Assembly (NCBI GenBank): GCA_037481715.1
Contig: JBBFLD010000008.1
Span: 105,579-169,578 of the forward strand
Source: Rosettibacter sp037481715
Lineage (GTDB): Bacteria; Bacteroidota; Ignavibacteria; Ignavibacteriales; Melioribacteraceae
Direction of reading: 5' to 3'
Length of the DNA stretch: 64,000 nucleotides
Under the pieces are notes generated by a model. It was not told the DNA's origin. It saw only the letters and a list, made by a program, of their open reading frames with translations, and searched no databases. Both the position numbers and the translations under genes were made by a program. This document shows, one piece after another, positions 43,755 through 52,658 of this stretch (position 1 is the stretch's first letter; every line of letters starts with the position of its first letter).

Positions 43755-44732
43755 ATGTCTGAAGACCAAATAATAGCTAAAGGGAAAGAAGTAATCTTAA
43801 TAGAAGGTAATGCAATTCTGAATTTAGTAAACAGCATTGATGGAGAATTTGTTAAAGCAGTTAAAGAAATTTATAATTCAAAAGGCAGAGTTGTTTTTAC
43901 TGGGATGGGGAAATCAGGATTAATTGCAAGAAAAATTGTTGCTACACTTAATTCTACTGGAACAGCAGCTATATTCATGCACCCAACTGATGCGCTTCAT
44001 GGTGATTTAGGCATGGTTCGCAAAGATGATATTGTAATAATAATTTCTAAAAGCGGAAATACTGAAGAACTGCTGAGGTTGATTCCAATGTTCAAACGAA
44101 TTAATGTAACATTAATTGGAATGCTTGGGTCTATGGATTCTAAACTTGCAAAAGAATGTGATATTATTCTAAACATAAGTGTAAAAGAAGAAGCCTGCCC
44201 TTATGACCTTGCACCGACTGCATCAACTACCGCAGCTTTAGTTATGGGAGATGCATTAGCTATGGTTTTGCTTGAAATGAGAGGATTTACAGAAGAAGAT
44301 TTTGCAATGCTTCATCCCGGCGGAAGTCTCGGCAAAAGATTGTCTCTTCGCATTGAAGAAATAATGATTAAAGGAAAAGATATTCCAATTGTTAAAGAAA
44401 ATACTCCGCTGAAGGATACTATCTATGAAATATCTTCAAAAAGATTAGGAACTACATGCGTTGTTAATAATGAAGGAATTTTAACTGGAATTATTACAGA
44501 TGGTGATTTGAGAAGACTGCTTGAAAAAACTCTTGATATAAAAAATTTATCTGCTGGTGATGTGATGACAAGAAAACCAAAAACAATTACAAAGGATAAA
44601 CTTGCTTCATTCGCAATCCAGCAAATGGAAAATTATAAAATTACTTCTTTGATAGTTGTTGATGAAAATTATAGACCGGAAGGAATTATTCATCTTCATG
44701 ACCTTGTTAAATTAGGACTTCAATCCAGATGA
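43755..44732 (+). CDS. kdsD: D-arabinose 5-phosphate isomerase
   Basis: The 325-residue KpsF/GutQ-type enzyme makes arabinose 5-phosphate from ribulose 5-phosphate, the first committed step to KDO. The SIS domain (about 35-175) has TGMGKSGLIARK and ISKSGNTEEL. LHPGGSLGKRL marks the family. Two CBS domains fill the C-terminal half (about 200-325). lptC overlaps its end by 4 bases. Confidence 0.95.
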   Translation: MSEDQIIAKGKEVILIEGNAILNLVNSIDGEFVKAVKEIYNSKGRVVFTGMGKSGLIARKIVATLNSTGTAAIFMHPTDALHGDLGMVRKDDIVIIISKSGNTEELLRLIPMFKRINVTLIGMLGSMDSKLAKECDIILNISVKEEACPYDLAPTASTTAALVMGDALAMVLLEMRGFTEEDFAMLHPGGSLGKRLSLRIEEIMIKGKDIPIVKENTPLKDTIYEISSKRLGTTCVVNNEGILTGIITDGDLRRLLEKTLDIKNLSAGDVMTRKPKTITKDKLASFAIQQMENYKITSLIVVDENYRPEGIIHLHDLVKLGLQSR

Positions 44733-45271
44733 AAAAATTTATGTTTCTCATTGCATTCATCTCTTTTGTTTCATGTTCCGAAGAAAAAGTAAAACCAAAA
44801 ATAGAAGACAGCGCAATTCAAGGCGAGATTCCAGTTCATGAAAGCTGGAATTCAAAAGTTGTTTTTAGTCGTGAAGGCAAGCTGAAAGCAATTCTTTATA
44901 CAAATCATCTTAAAAAATATGAACTGCAAAAAATAACTTTTCTTGAAGGTGTTAAAGTTGATTTTTATAATAATGCTCAGAAAAAAACTACAACACTTAC
45001 ATCAAAATACGGCAAGGTTGATGATTCAACTATGGATATGTATGCAATAGACAGTGTTGTTGCAGTTAATGATAGCGGAACAGTACTTAAGACAAGTGAG
45101 TTGATGTGGAGAAATAAAGATCAAAAAATTCTTACTGATAAATTTGTTTCAATAAAATCAAAAGAAGAAATTATTGAAGGATATGGTTTCGAATCAGACC
45201 AGCATTTAAACAATTATGTAATTTATAACATTACTTATTCTGCTGTTTTAACTAAAGAAGAGAAAAAGTGA
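44729..45271 (+). CDS. lptC: LPS export protein LptC, lipoprotein form
   Basis: The 180-residue protein has a short lipoprotein signal with ISFVSC, placing the Cys at residue 16. The mature protein shows the LptC beta-jellyroll pattern (VKVDFYNNAQKKTTTLTSKYGKV, then MDMYAIDSVVAVNDSG). LptC bridges the inner-membrane LptB2FG pump and periplasmic LptA. In E. coli it is membrane-anchored by a helix; lipid anchoring is seen in the FCB group. Overlaps kdsD and the OstA-like gene by 4 bases each. Confidence 0.87.
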   Translation: MKKFMFLIAFISFVSCSEEKVKPKIEDSAIQGEIPVHESWNSKVVFSREGKLKAILYTNHLKKYELQKITFLEGVKVDFYNNAQKKTTTLTSKYGKVDDSTMDMYAIDSVVAVNDSGTVLKTSELMWRNKDQKILTDKFVSIKSKEEIIEGYGFESDQHLNNYVIYNITYSAVLTKEEKK

Positions 45272-46653
45272 AAATCAACTTTATCATATTAATTCTTTTT
45301 CTTTTTACAAATCTTTTTGCACAAGAAGATAATGTTATTCGTGTTTTGGGGGATAGTCTTGTTGGCAAAAAAATTAATGGTGAATCAATCCGCGAGGTTC
45401 ATGGTAATGTTGTGATGATTCAAGGAGCAGTTAAAATAACTTGTGCAAAAGCAATTCATAATATAACAAGAAATGAAGCTGAACTGCTTGGGAATGTAAT
45501 TGTAACTCAGGATAGCATTACAATTTACACTGACATTGGTTTTTATAATGGCAATACCAAAACTGCTTATTCAAAAAGTGGAGTAACTTATTTTGATGGA
45601 CATGTTCACTTAAAAGCAAAAAATGGCTTCTATTATTTTGATGAAAAAAAAGCTTTCTTCTACGAGAATGTAAAATTGAACGATTCAGTTTCGGTTCTTA
45701 CTTCAGATACATTAACTTATTTTGACAATGAAGATAAAGCTGTTGCTGTTGGTAATGTGGCTGTTCGTGATACATCTGCAATGATTTATGCAGATTCATT
45801 AATTCATTATAGAAATGACAGAATTACTTTTGCATTCAAAAATATTAGAATTATTGACCCGTCAAATCAGCTTTTAATTTATGGATATAAACTTGAAGAT
45901 TATCACGATAAAAATTTTTCAAGAATAACCGGCAATCCATTATTAATAAAAATTGATACAACAAATTCTAAACTTGATACTCTGATAATTGCTGCAAGGG
46001 TTATGGAAGCATATGGAGATAGTTCAAAAAGATTAATAGCAAAAGATTCAGTAAAGATTGTTCGCGGTGAATTTGCTTCAATCAATAATTACTCAATTTA
46101 CTATCAAACATTGCATCATCTTTATACTTATAAGAATGAAGATGATAAACTTCCACCAGTATTGTGGAATCAAAACACACAATTTGTTGCTGATACAGTT
46201 AATATTTTTTTGAAAGATAATCGTCTTGAAAAAATGAATATGAATTCGAATGCATTAATTATTTCATCAAGTGAAAAATATGAATTCCGTTATGACCAGA
46301 TTTCTGGCAATAATATTAATTTGCTTTTTGGAGAAAATGGTTTAGAAAGAACTGAAGTAAATGGTAACGTGCTGAGTATTTATTATCTTTACGAAGATGG
46401 AGAACCAAATGGTCTTGTTAAATCGAGTGCTGAAAAATCTGTTATTTTATTTGATGGTAAAAATGTTGTAAAAGTTATGTATTATGGTAATCCAAATAAT
46501 GAATATCATCCTGAAAATTTAATTATAGGGAAAGAGAAAGATTTTACTCTGCCAAATTTTTTACTAATACAACAAAGACCAAAGAAAGAAGAATTATTGT
46601 TTGGCAAAGAAAAATTATTAAAACAACTTTTTGAAGTTATAAATGGGAAATGA
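45268..46653 (+). CDS. OstA-like periplasmic LPS transport protein (LptA/LptD-N type)
   Basis: The 461-residue protein starts with GTG at 45268 and has a signal peptide ending LFAQED. It is built of repeated OstA/jellyroll strands such as GNVVMIQGAVKITCAKAIHN and NVAVRDTSAMIYADSLIHY. It is about 2.5 times longer than E. coli LptA (185), so it may stack several units or be a special FCB-type OstA. It lacks an LptD C-terminal barrel. It probably carries LPS between LptC and LptD. lptB overlaps its end by 11 bases. Confidence 0.8.
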   Translation: MKINFIILILFLFTNLFAQEDNVIRVLGDSLVGKKINGESIREVHGNVVMIQGAVKITCAKAIHNITRNEAELLGNVIVTQDSITIYTDIGFYNGNTKTAYSKSGVTYFDGHVHLKAKNGFYYFDEKKAFFYENVKLNDSVSVLTSDTLTYFDNEDKAVAVGNVAVRDTSAMIYADSLIHYRNDRITFAFKNIRIIDPSNQLLIYGYKLEDYHDKNFSRITGNPLLIKIDTTNSKLDTLIIAARVMEAYGDSSKRLIAKDSVKIVRGEFASINNYSIYYQTLHHLYTYKNEDDKLPPVLWNQNTQFVADTVNIFLKDNRLEKMNMNSNALIISSSEKYEFRYDQISGNNINLLFGENGLERTEVNGNVLSIYYLYEDGEPNGLVKSSAEKSVILFDGKNVVKVMYYGNPNNEYHPENLIIGKEKDFTLPNFLLIQQRPKKEELLFGKEKLLKQLFEVINGK

Positions 46654-47386
46654 ATTAATACTTAAAAGCGAAAATCTTAAAAAAATTTATAAGAAAAGAA
46701 CTGTTGTCAATGATGTTTCAATTTCTGTGCAGCAGGGAGAAGTAGTTGGACTTTTAGGACCAAACGGAGCCGGGAAAACAACTACATTTTATATGATTGT
46801 AGGAATGATAAAACCAAATGGTGGAAGAGTTTTCCTTGATAATATTGAAATAACAGACGAACCAATGTATAAGCGTGCTAAAAGAGGAATTGGTTATTTG
46901 CCGCAGGAAGCTTCTATATTTCGCGGACTGACAGTAGAAGATAATATAATGGCTATTCTTCAAATGCTCGATATTTCACAACAGGAACGAAAGGAAAGAC
47001 TTGAAAAATTACTTGATGAACTTGGAATTAAACATGTTAGAAAAACACTTGGCTTTCAGTTAAGCGGCGGAGAAAGAAGAAGAACTGAAATAGCACGCGC
47101 TCTGGCAACCAATCCAAAATTTATTTTGCTTGATGAACCTTTTGCAGGAATTGACCCAATTGCAGTGGAAGATATTATGAATATTGTAGCAAATCTTAAA
47201 CACAAAGGAATTGGAATCTTGATAACCGACCACAATGTTCACGAAACTTTGAGTATTGTAGACCGCGCATACATTTTAATTAATGGCAAAATATTTAAAG
47301 AAGGTTCCGCTCATGACCTTGCCGAAGACAGTGATGTGAGAAAATTATACCTTGGAGAAAAATTCAAACTCGATAGATATTCCTAA
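46643..47386 (+). CDS. lptB: LPS export ABC transporter ATP-binding protein LptB
   Basis: The 247-residue ATPase powers LPS extraction from the inner membrane. It has Walker A GPNGAGKTTT and signature LSGGERRRTEIARAL. Walker B is ILLDEPFAGIDP, and the switch His is in TDHNVHETL. GIGYLPQEASIFRGLTVEDNI is typical of LptB. Membrane partners LptF and LptG are not in the window. Its stop codon overlaps the stop of a 59-codon antisense gene by 4 bases. Confidence 0.96.
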   Translation: MGNELILKSENLKKIYKKRTVVNDVSISVQQGEVVGLLGPNGAGKTTTFYMIVGMIKPNGGRVFLDNIEITDEPMYKRAKRGIGYLPQEASIFRGLTVEDNIMAILQMLDISQQERKERLEKLLDELGIKHVRKTLGFQLSGGERRRTEIARALATNPKFILLDEPFAGIDPIAVEDIMNIVANLKHKGIGILITDHNVHETLSIVDRAYILINGKIFKEGSAHDLAEDSDVRKLYLGEKFKLDRYS

Positions 47387-47562
47387 TCACTAAAAATTAA
47401 AAAAGAAATACCTGCAACAACAATACAATAAAGAATTATCAACAAAATTTTTTTAATGGTTCTTCTTACTTGTAATTTTTTTTGATATCTCCAAGTTGTT
47501 GATTCGTCTCTTTTATAATCGCCTTTTTCGATTGACCAGTTATTGAAAATATTTTTCTGCAT
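47383..47562 (-). CDS. Small (59-aa) single-pass membrane protein
   Basis: This gene was read by hand on the minus strand. An ATG at 47562 opens 59 codons closing with TAG at 47383-47385. The product has a soluble, charged, Trp-containing N-terminal half (MQKNIFNNWSIEKGDYKRDE onward). A basic stretch QVRRTIKK is followed by one hydrophobic helix of about 20 residues ending FLIFSD. This is the positive-inside layout of a real membrane protein. No strong Shine-Dalgarno is visible. It follows the aldehyde dehydrogenase stop by 45 bases on the same strand and is convergent with lptB, so co-transcription with the dehydrogenase is likely. No function can be assigned. Confidence 0.55.
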   Translation of the reverse strand: MQKNIFNNWSIEKGDYKRDESTTWRYQKKLQVRRTIKKILLIILYCIVVAGISFLIFSD

Positions 47563-47607
47563 AAAGAGTAATAAAATTATCTTGCAAAGGTTTTATCATT
47601 AATTTTT

Positions 47608-49191
47608 TTACAACTTAAATTCCTTTATAATTTTCTGAACTTCTTCTTCTGTGATACCGCTTCCTAAATTTTGTGATTCTGATTTTCTGCTTACATTGCC
47701 AAGAGGATTTACCTGTGGATTGCCTGCTCGAGCTCTTAATCTTTCTTCAATCATTTTAGTAAAACTGCCTGGTGAACTTTCTTCGGTTTTTCTTGAAGTA
47801 AACTGAGGAAAATCAAATGAGTTTACAACTTCTCCTTCATTAACAGCTTTGATTTCAAAAGCTAATGTTTTGATATTCATTAAATGCGTGGCAGTTAAAT
47901 TTTCTGAAACAATCGAACCACCCCATGTGCCTGGTCCTAATGTCATAGAAGGAATAAGTCCAGTAGTATATCCAACAGCTCCAACAGATGAAGGAGTATT
48001 GACCACAATTCTGAATGCAGGTTTTTCAAGAGCAAATTTCATAATGATTTCTTTATCATTGGAATGAATAGCTAATGTGTGTCCAATTCCACCAAATTCG
48101 AGTAATTCGATGCAGCGATGACATCCTTCAAGCCAGCCATCGACTGTATAAAAAGCAAGTATTGGAGAAAGCTTTTCAATTGATAACGGTTCTTCTTTTC
48201 CTACTTTATGGCATTCTGCAATTAGGACTGTTGTATTATCTGGCACAGAGAATCCCGAATAGTCAGCAATCCATTTTGCAGTTTTACCAACGATATCAGG
48301 ATTTAATTTTGCTCCCTTTGCAACTCTTTCTTCTAATTTCTTTTTTTCTTCTGGATTTAAGAAATAACATCCTAACTTTTTAGCTTCTTCAATTACTTTT
48401 TCCTTGATGGGCCTATCGACAATCATTGCTTGTTCTGAAGAACAAAGAACGCCATTATCGAAAGTTGTTCCATAAACAATATCGGCAACAGCTTTTTTGA
48501 TATTTGCAGTTCTTTCAATGAATGCAGGAACATTGCCAGGACCAACACCATAAGCTGGTTTGCCTGAACTATAAGCTGCCTGAACCATTGGTGTGCTTCC
48601 AGTTGCCAGGATAACAGAAATATTTTTGTCTTTCATTAATGCTTCTGTTCCTTCGAGAGTAGGGATTGTCATACAATGGATTAAACCTTTCGGTGCACCA
48701 GCTTTCTCGGCAGCATCAGTTAAAACTCTCAGTGCCTCTATTGTGCAATTAATTGCTTTTGGATGCGGACTTGCAACAATCCCATTTCTGCATTTTAATG
48801 AAATAAGAGCTTTGAACATTGCAGTTGATGTAGGATTTGTTGATGGAATCAATGCTGCAACAACTCCCATTGGTTCTGCTATCTTTATAATTTTACCATT
48901 CTTTTGAATATCAATAACACCAACAGTTTTCAGATTTTTTATTGATTCATAAACATCTCGTGTTGCAAATTGATTCTTGATAATTTTATCAGAAACTTTT
49001 CCAAAACCTGTTTCTTCATGTGCTAATCTCGCTAGTCTTTCAGATTCTTTAAATCCAGCTTCAGCCATTGCCTTGATAATTTTATCTACCTGTTCTTGAT
49101 TAAAATGCTTGAATTCGAGTTGTGCTTCTTTAGCTTGAGCAGCTAAGTTGCGGGCTTCCTGAATTGATTGAAGGTCCTTGTCAAAGTTCAT
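47608..49191 (-). CDS. Acylating (CoA-dependent) aldehyde dehydrogenase with a microcompartment-type C-terminal tail
   Basis: The ATG at 49191 gives 527 residues; the 15 codons upstream look untranslated. The enzyme oxidises an aldehyde to its acyl-CoA using NAD and CoA. The catalytic Cys is Cys250 in DNGVLCSSEQ, close to the AdhE N-terminal and EutE/PduP families. After residue about 470 a flexible Ser/Arg/Asn-rich linker ends in an amphipathic helix of about 15 residues (ITEEEVQKIIKEFKL), much like encapsulation peptides that target cargo to bacterial microcompartments. A EutN/CcmL-type vertex gene lies at 62.4 kb. The tail's function is inference. Confidence 0.88.
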   Translation of the reverse strand: MNFDKDLQSIQEARNLAAQAKEAQLEFKHFNQEQVDKIIKAMAEAGFKESERLARLAHEETGFGKVSDKIIKNQFATRDVYESIKNLKTVGVIDIQKNGKIIKIAEPMGVVAALIPSTNPTSTAMFKALISLKCRNGIVASPHPKAINCTIEALRVLTDAAEKAGAPKGLIHCMTIPTLEGTEALMKDKNISVILATGSTPMVQAAYSSGKPAYGVGPGNVPAFIERTANIKKAVADIVYGTTFDNGVLCSSEQAMIVDRPIKEKVIEEAKKLGCYFLNPEEKKKLEERVAKGAKLNPDIVGKTAKWIADYSGFSVPDNTTVLIAECHKVGKEEPLSIEKLSPILAFYTVDGWLEGCHRCIELLEFGGIGHTLAIHSNDKEIIMKFALEKPAFRIVVNTPSSVGAVGYTTGLIPSMTLGPGTWGGSIVSENLTATHLMNIKTLAFEIKAVNEGEVVNSFDFPQFTSRKTEESSPGSFTKMIEERLRARAGNPQVNPLGNVSRKSESQNLGSGITEEEVQKIIKEFKL

Positions 49192-49310
49192 TGTGTTCTC
49201 AAAATTTTTAACTAAAAATAAAGAGAACCAATGCAAACTTCAATTTGAAAAATTGGATTGAATAAATCTTATCTTGAATGGATTGGTGCTGAGATAGTTT
49301 TAAAATAATT

Positions 49311-50060
49311 TCAATTAAACAGCTCTTTAATTTTTTGATAACCACTTTTGCTTACTGGAAGATGAGTACCATCTATTAAAATTATGTTGTGTGAATCTTT
49401 TTCAAATAAATCAATTTGTTTAATGCTCGATATTTTTACAATGTAAGAGCGATGTATTCTTATAAAATTTTTTGGGTCCAAATTTTCTTCGTAGAATTTC
49501 ATTGTCTTTTCCTTTAAGAAATTTCCTTTTTCAGTATGAAGCATTACATAATCGTCCTGTGCTTCGATGTATTTTATTTCATCTACTGGAATGATTGTAA
49601 TTTTTTGGTTTTGTTTAACTACAATCCTTTCGAGATATTCTTTTCTTTCATCTAATGTTCTTGAAAGTGATTCTAATTTTTTATATGAATATTCTTTATT
49701 CTTTAACATATCAAGAGCTTTCTTCAGTGCATCATCAAATCTTTCTTCTGAAAATGGTTTTAAGAGATAATCAACAGCGCTTACTTCAAAAGCTTTGATA
49801 GCGTAGTTGTCATATGCTGTTGTGAAAATGATGATAGGCTGCTCGTCTAATAGCTCAAGCATTTCGAAACCAGAAATTTTTGGCATTTGAATATCAAGAA
49901 AAATAATATCCGGTTTAAGTTCATTAATTTGCTTGAGTGCTTCAAACCCATTCGAACATTCAGCAGCAATTTGAATGTCATTATATTTTTCTAAATATTT
50001 TTTTATGATGTCTCTTGCTAATTTTTCATCGTCAATTATTATTGTTTTTATTTTCTTCAT
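49311..50060 (-). CDS. LytTR-family response regulator
   Basis: The 249-residue regulator has a receiver domain (about 4-120) with acidic pair DDE, phosphoacceptor Asp in IIFLDIQMP and Lys in YLLKPF. A LytTR DNA-binding domain follows (about 145-249; FIRIHRSYIVKISSI). It starts 2 bases after the LytS-type kinase gene, the pair forming a two-component system, probably sensing envelope state given the LiaF-like genes before it. Confidence 0.93.
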   Translation of the reverse strand: MKKIKTIIIDDEKLARDIIKKYLEKYNDIQIAAECSNGFEALKQINELKPDIIFLDIQMPKISGFEMLELLDEQPIIIFTTAYDNYAIKAFEVSAVDYLLKPFSEERFDDALKKALDMLKNKEYSYKKLESLSRTLDERKEYLERIVVKQNQKITIIPVDEIKYIEAQDDYVMLHTEKGNFLKEKTMKFYEENLDPKNFIRIHRSYIVKISSIKQIDLFEKDSHNIILIDGTHLPVSKSGYQKIKELFN

Positions 50061-50062
50061 AA

Positions 50063-51109
50063 TTAAACCGGTATGTAAATGTTTACTCTAAATATGTTAT
50101 TTAATTTTTCTGTTTTCAAAAGATTATCTTGATTATAAATTAACTTTAATCTGTTTCGAATATTTTTCAATCCAATTCCTTCACCTTTTTTGGGAAAAGA
50201 ATCCGGGTCAAAATTATTTTCAACAGTAATTCTAATATATTCATTTACTTTTGCACACTTGAGTTTTATAGTAACTTTTTCCAGTGATTCATAAACGCCG
50301 TGTTTAATTGCATTTTCGAAAAGTGGCTGCAAAATCATACTTGGAATTTCTGCATTCTTGCATTCCTGCTCAACTTCTTCAATAAAATCGAATTTGTCAC
50401 CAAATCGAATTTTTTCAATATCAAGATAAAGTTTTGAGTAATTGATTTCTTCTGATAATTTATTTTTTTGATGTTCATTTTTTGAAAGTGTATTTCTTAA
50501 AAATGTTGATAACTTGATTGTCATTTCTTGTGCTTTAGATGGATTTGTAATTGTTAATGCACTTATTGAATTAAGGCAGTTAAAAATAAAATGCGGATTA
50601 ATTTGATACTTCAGCGATTTAAGTTCTGCCTCTTTAACTAATGTTTTAAGTTCAGCTTCCTTTAATAATTTTTCTTGAAAATTATTATAATAAATTATCA
50701 CATAGTCGATTGCTACAAGAATGGAATAATACATTATGCCAATGATAAATCGCCATAAAAGTGATTTGTTTAGAAATTCAAGATAAGATTTATCATCAAC
50801 CAAAATACTTTTTGTAATATAATAACCAGCAAGCAGCCCTACTCCAGATGTAATTGCGGCAGAAGCAATATGATTTATAAAAATTTTTGAAATCGAATAT
50901 ATATCAAGAGAATTATAATTTACTGTGTACCAGACACTCAATCCAAGAAATAAATAAAGCAGATTGAAAATTAAACTGTCGATGAAAGCTGAGTAAAAAT
51001 TTATTGATAAAAACCAATTAAGAATTAATGTATGCAATAAAAAAATTGAAAACCAGATTATAAGATAAATTAACAGAAGTCGTTTGTTTTTAATAAATGG
51101 ATTAATCAT
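50063..51109 (-). CDS. LytS/YehU-type sensor histidine kinase
   Basis: The 348-residue kinase has four or five N-terminal membrane helices (to about residue 135), a short coiled linker and a His_kinase domain. The phosphoacceptor His lies in YQINPHFIFNCLNSISAL. An ATPase domain follows with the N box ILQPLFENAIKHGV and GEGIGLKNIRNRL. It lacks separate sensor domains, so the membrane part senses the signal. It lies between the LiaF-like genes (6 bases) and the response regulator (2 bases). Confidence 0.92.
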   Translation of the reverse strand: MINPFIKNKRLLLIYLIIWFSIFLLHTLILNWFLSINFYSAFIDSLIFNLLYLFLGLSVWYTVNYNSLDIYSISKIFINHIASAAITSGVGLLAGYYITKSILVDDKSYLEFLNKSLLWRFIIGIMYYSILVAIDYVIIYYNNFQEKLLKEAELKTLVKEAELKSLKYQINPHFIFNCLNSISALTITNPSKAQEMTIKLSTFLRNTLSKNEHQKNKLSEEINYSKLYLDIEKIRFGDKFDFIEEVEQECKNAEIPSMILQPLFENAIKHGVYESLEKVTIKLKCAKVNEYIRITVENNFDPDSFPKKGEGIGLKNIRNRLKLIYNQDNLLKTEKLNNIFRVNIYIPV

Positions 51110-51115
51110 AAGAAA

Positions 51116-51847
51116 TTACGCACTTTTAATTTCGCCGCCGCCAAAAAATATTGTGCCTTTTATAATTAATAATCCTTCTTCATGTTGTAATGAATTATCA
51201 AAAAGGTATTGCTTAGTATCTAATCCTCCAAATATTGTTGTTACATTTGTAATAACTTTCCAATTTTTTGGTATTAAAATGGAAAAGCCGCCGAAAAGAC
51301 AGGTTACATCAAGAATAATTTCGCCAGATGATAAATTAGAATCAGCAAGATTTATATTTACAGAAGAAGCTATAATAGTTAATCTTCCTCCTTTGAAATT
51401 TTTTGTTTCTATTTTTTTGTCGCATTGAGTTAAAATGCAGGTTTCATCTATATATTCACTATTTATTTTTTGAAATCTTTCTGAAGCCAAATCATGCTCA
51501 TTAAATTTTTTTTGATGAATATGTTTACTTTCATTCCTTCTAAGTATGAAGTAAAAACCAATAATGATTATAATCAAAGGAAATATGTCACGAAATGTAA
51601 AATGAAAAAATGGTTTGAAGATGTGATTAAGTAATCCGTATAGACCAATTACCAAGAAAATCATTCCGGGTGTACTATTCCTTGATTTTGTTAAAAGTAT
51701 AATCCCAATAATTATGAAAATTGTGTGCCATGAAAATATTAAATGACGAAAGTCAAAATAGAAGAAGCCAAGATTATCAATTAATAATAAAGCTCCAATT
51801 ATTATAAAAATTAATCCAAGCCATAATCTTGAATTATGATGTCCCAT
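51116..51847 (-). CDS. LiaF-like membrane protein (second of two)
   Basis: The 243-residue protein has four N-terminal membrane helices (about 8-110) of the DUF5668 kind. A C-terminal LiaF/toastrack-like right-handed beta domain follows, with glycine repeats (LFGGFSILIP, IFGGLD, FFGGGEI). In Firmicutes LiaF inhibits the LiaRS two-component system until cell-wall stress. Here it precedes a LytS/LytTR pair in the same operon, so a similar role is inferred. It is a close paralogue of its upstream neighbour, 8 bases away. Confidence 0.8.
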   Translation of the reverse strand: MGHHNSRLWLGLIFIIIGALLLIDNLGFFYFDFRHLIFSWHTIFIIIGIILLTKSRNSTPGMIFLVIGLYGLLNHIFKPFFHFTFRDIFPLIIIIIGFYFILRRNESKHIHQKKFNEHDLASERFQKINSEYIDETCILTQCDKKIETKNFKGGRLTIIASSVNINLADSNLSSGEIILDVTCLFGGFSILIPKNWKVITNVTTIFGGLDTKQYLFDNSLQHEEGLLIIKGTIFFGGGEIKSA

Positions 51848-51855
51848 TTTTTCCT

Positions 51856-52563
51856 CTAAAATGTGTTTTTAATTTCTCCGCCGCCAAATAAAACAAAGCC
51901 TCTAATTAAAAGACTTTTTCCTTCTTCATATTTTATGTCAGGTGTTTTTATTCTTTTATCACCAAAATCTCCAAAAACTGGCAGTACATCTATTTCAATT
52001 TTCCAGTTCGATGGAACAATTAAAGTTGAACCTCCAAATATTGCTGTTAATTCGAGAACATTTTCACCCTCGGCGAGTTTGCAGTCAGATAAGTTAATTT
52101 CAGAACCTCCGAAAATTGAAATTATGCTTCCACCACGAAAGTTATCTGTGTGTAAAACTTTTGTGCTTCCGCCAAATATTGATATTTCTTCGAGAAATTC
52201 TTTTCCTTTGTTTTTTTCTTCAGATAATTCACTGCTTATGAATGAGCTTTTATATTCATGAGTTTTCCAATAATACCTTGTATATTCCTTTCTTCGAAGT
52301 ATGATAAATAAACCAATGATTACAAAAATCAGGGGCCATAATTCCGGTATCAAACTAAAAAGTCCAATTGCAATAAATATACTTCCTGCAATTTTATTTT
52401 TAGAAAGTGTTATTAAAAGTATTCCAAGAAAAATGAAAAAGTATTCCCATGTAAGAAAATCTTCTGGAATTATTTCTATTCCATAATTACTAAGAATAAA
52501 TAGAATTCCAATGATGATAAGAATTATACCAATTAAAATTCTTGTTCTTAAATAATTTGCCAT
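51856..52563 (-). CDS. LiaF-like membrane protein (first of two)
   Basis: The 235-residue paralogue of the next gene has the same plan. The four membrane helices are at about 5-95. The toastrack-like domain has IFGGSTKVLHTDNFRGG, then SIFGGSEINL, AIFGGSTLIVP and LFGGGEI. It is the first gene of the operon LiaF1-LiaF2-LytS-LytTR, behind GGAGAAG. The two copies probably arose by tandem duplication; possibly they form hetero-oligomers or sense different signals. Confidence 0.8.
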   Translation of the reverse strand: MANYLRTRILIGIILIIIGILFILSNYGIEIIPEDFLTWEYFFIFLGILLITLSKNKIAGSIFIAIGLFSLIPELWPLIFVIIGLFIILRRKEYTRYYWKTHEYKSSFISSELSEEKNKGKEFLEEISIFGGSTKVLHTDNFRGGSIISIFGGSEINLSDCKLAEGENVLELTAIFGGSTLIVPSNWKIEIDVLPVFGDFGDKRIKTPDIKYEEGKSLLIRGFVLFGGGEIKNTF

Positions 52564-52658
52564 AACTTCTCCAAAATTTTCAGAAGAAAGTTAGGAAGCA
52601 AAATATTATTCTTAAATAAAAAATCGGTGAAGGGCGGAATTGTATCGGTAAATAAATT

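Noticed and set aside
52610..52650. G-rich patch between rmuC and the LiaF-like genes as a terminator
   Set aside because: The repeats TATCGGT and AATCGGT are direct, not inverted; no stable stem is formed.
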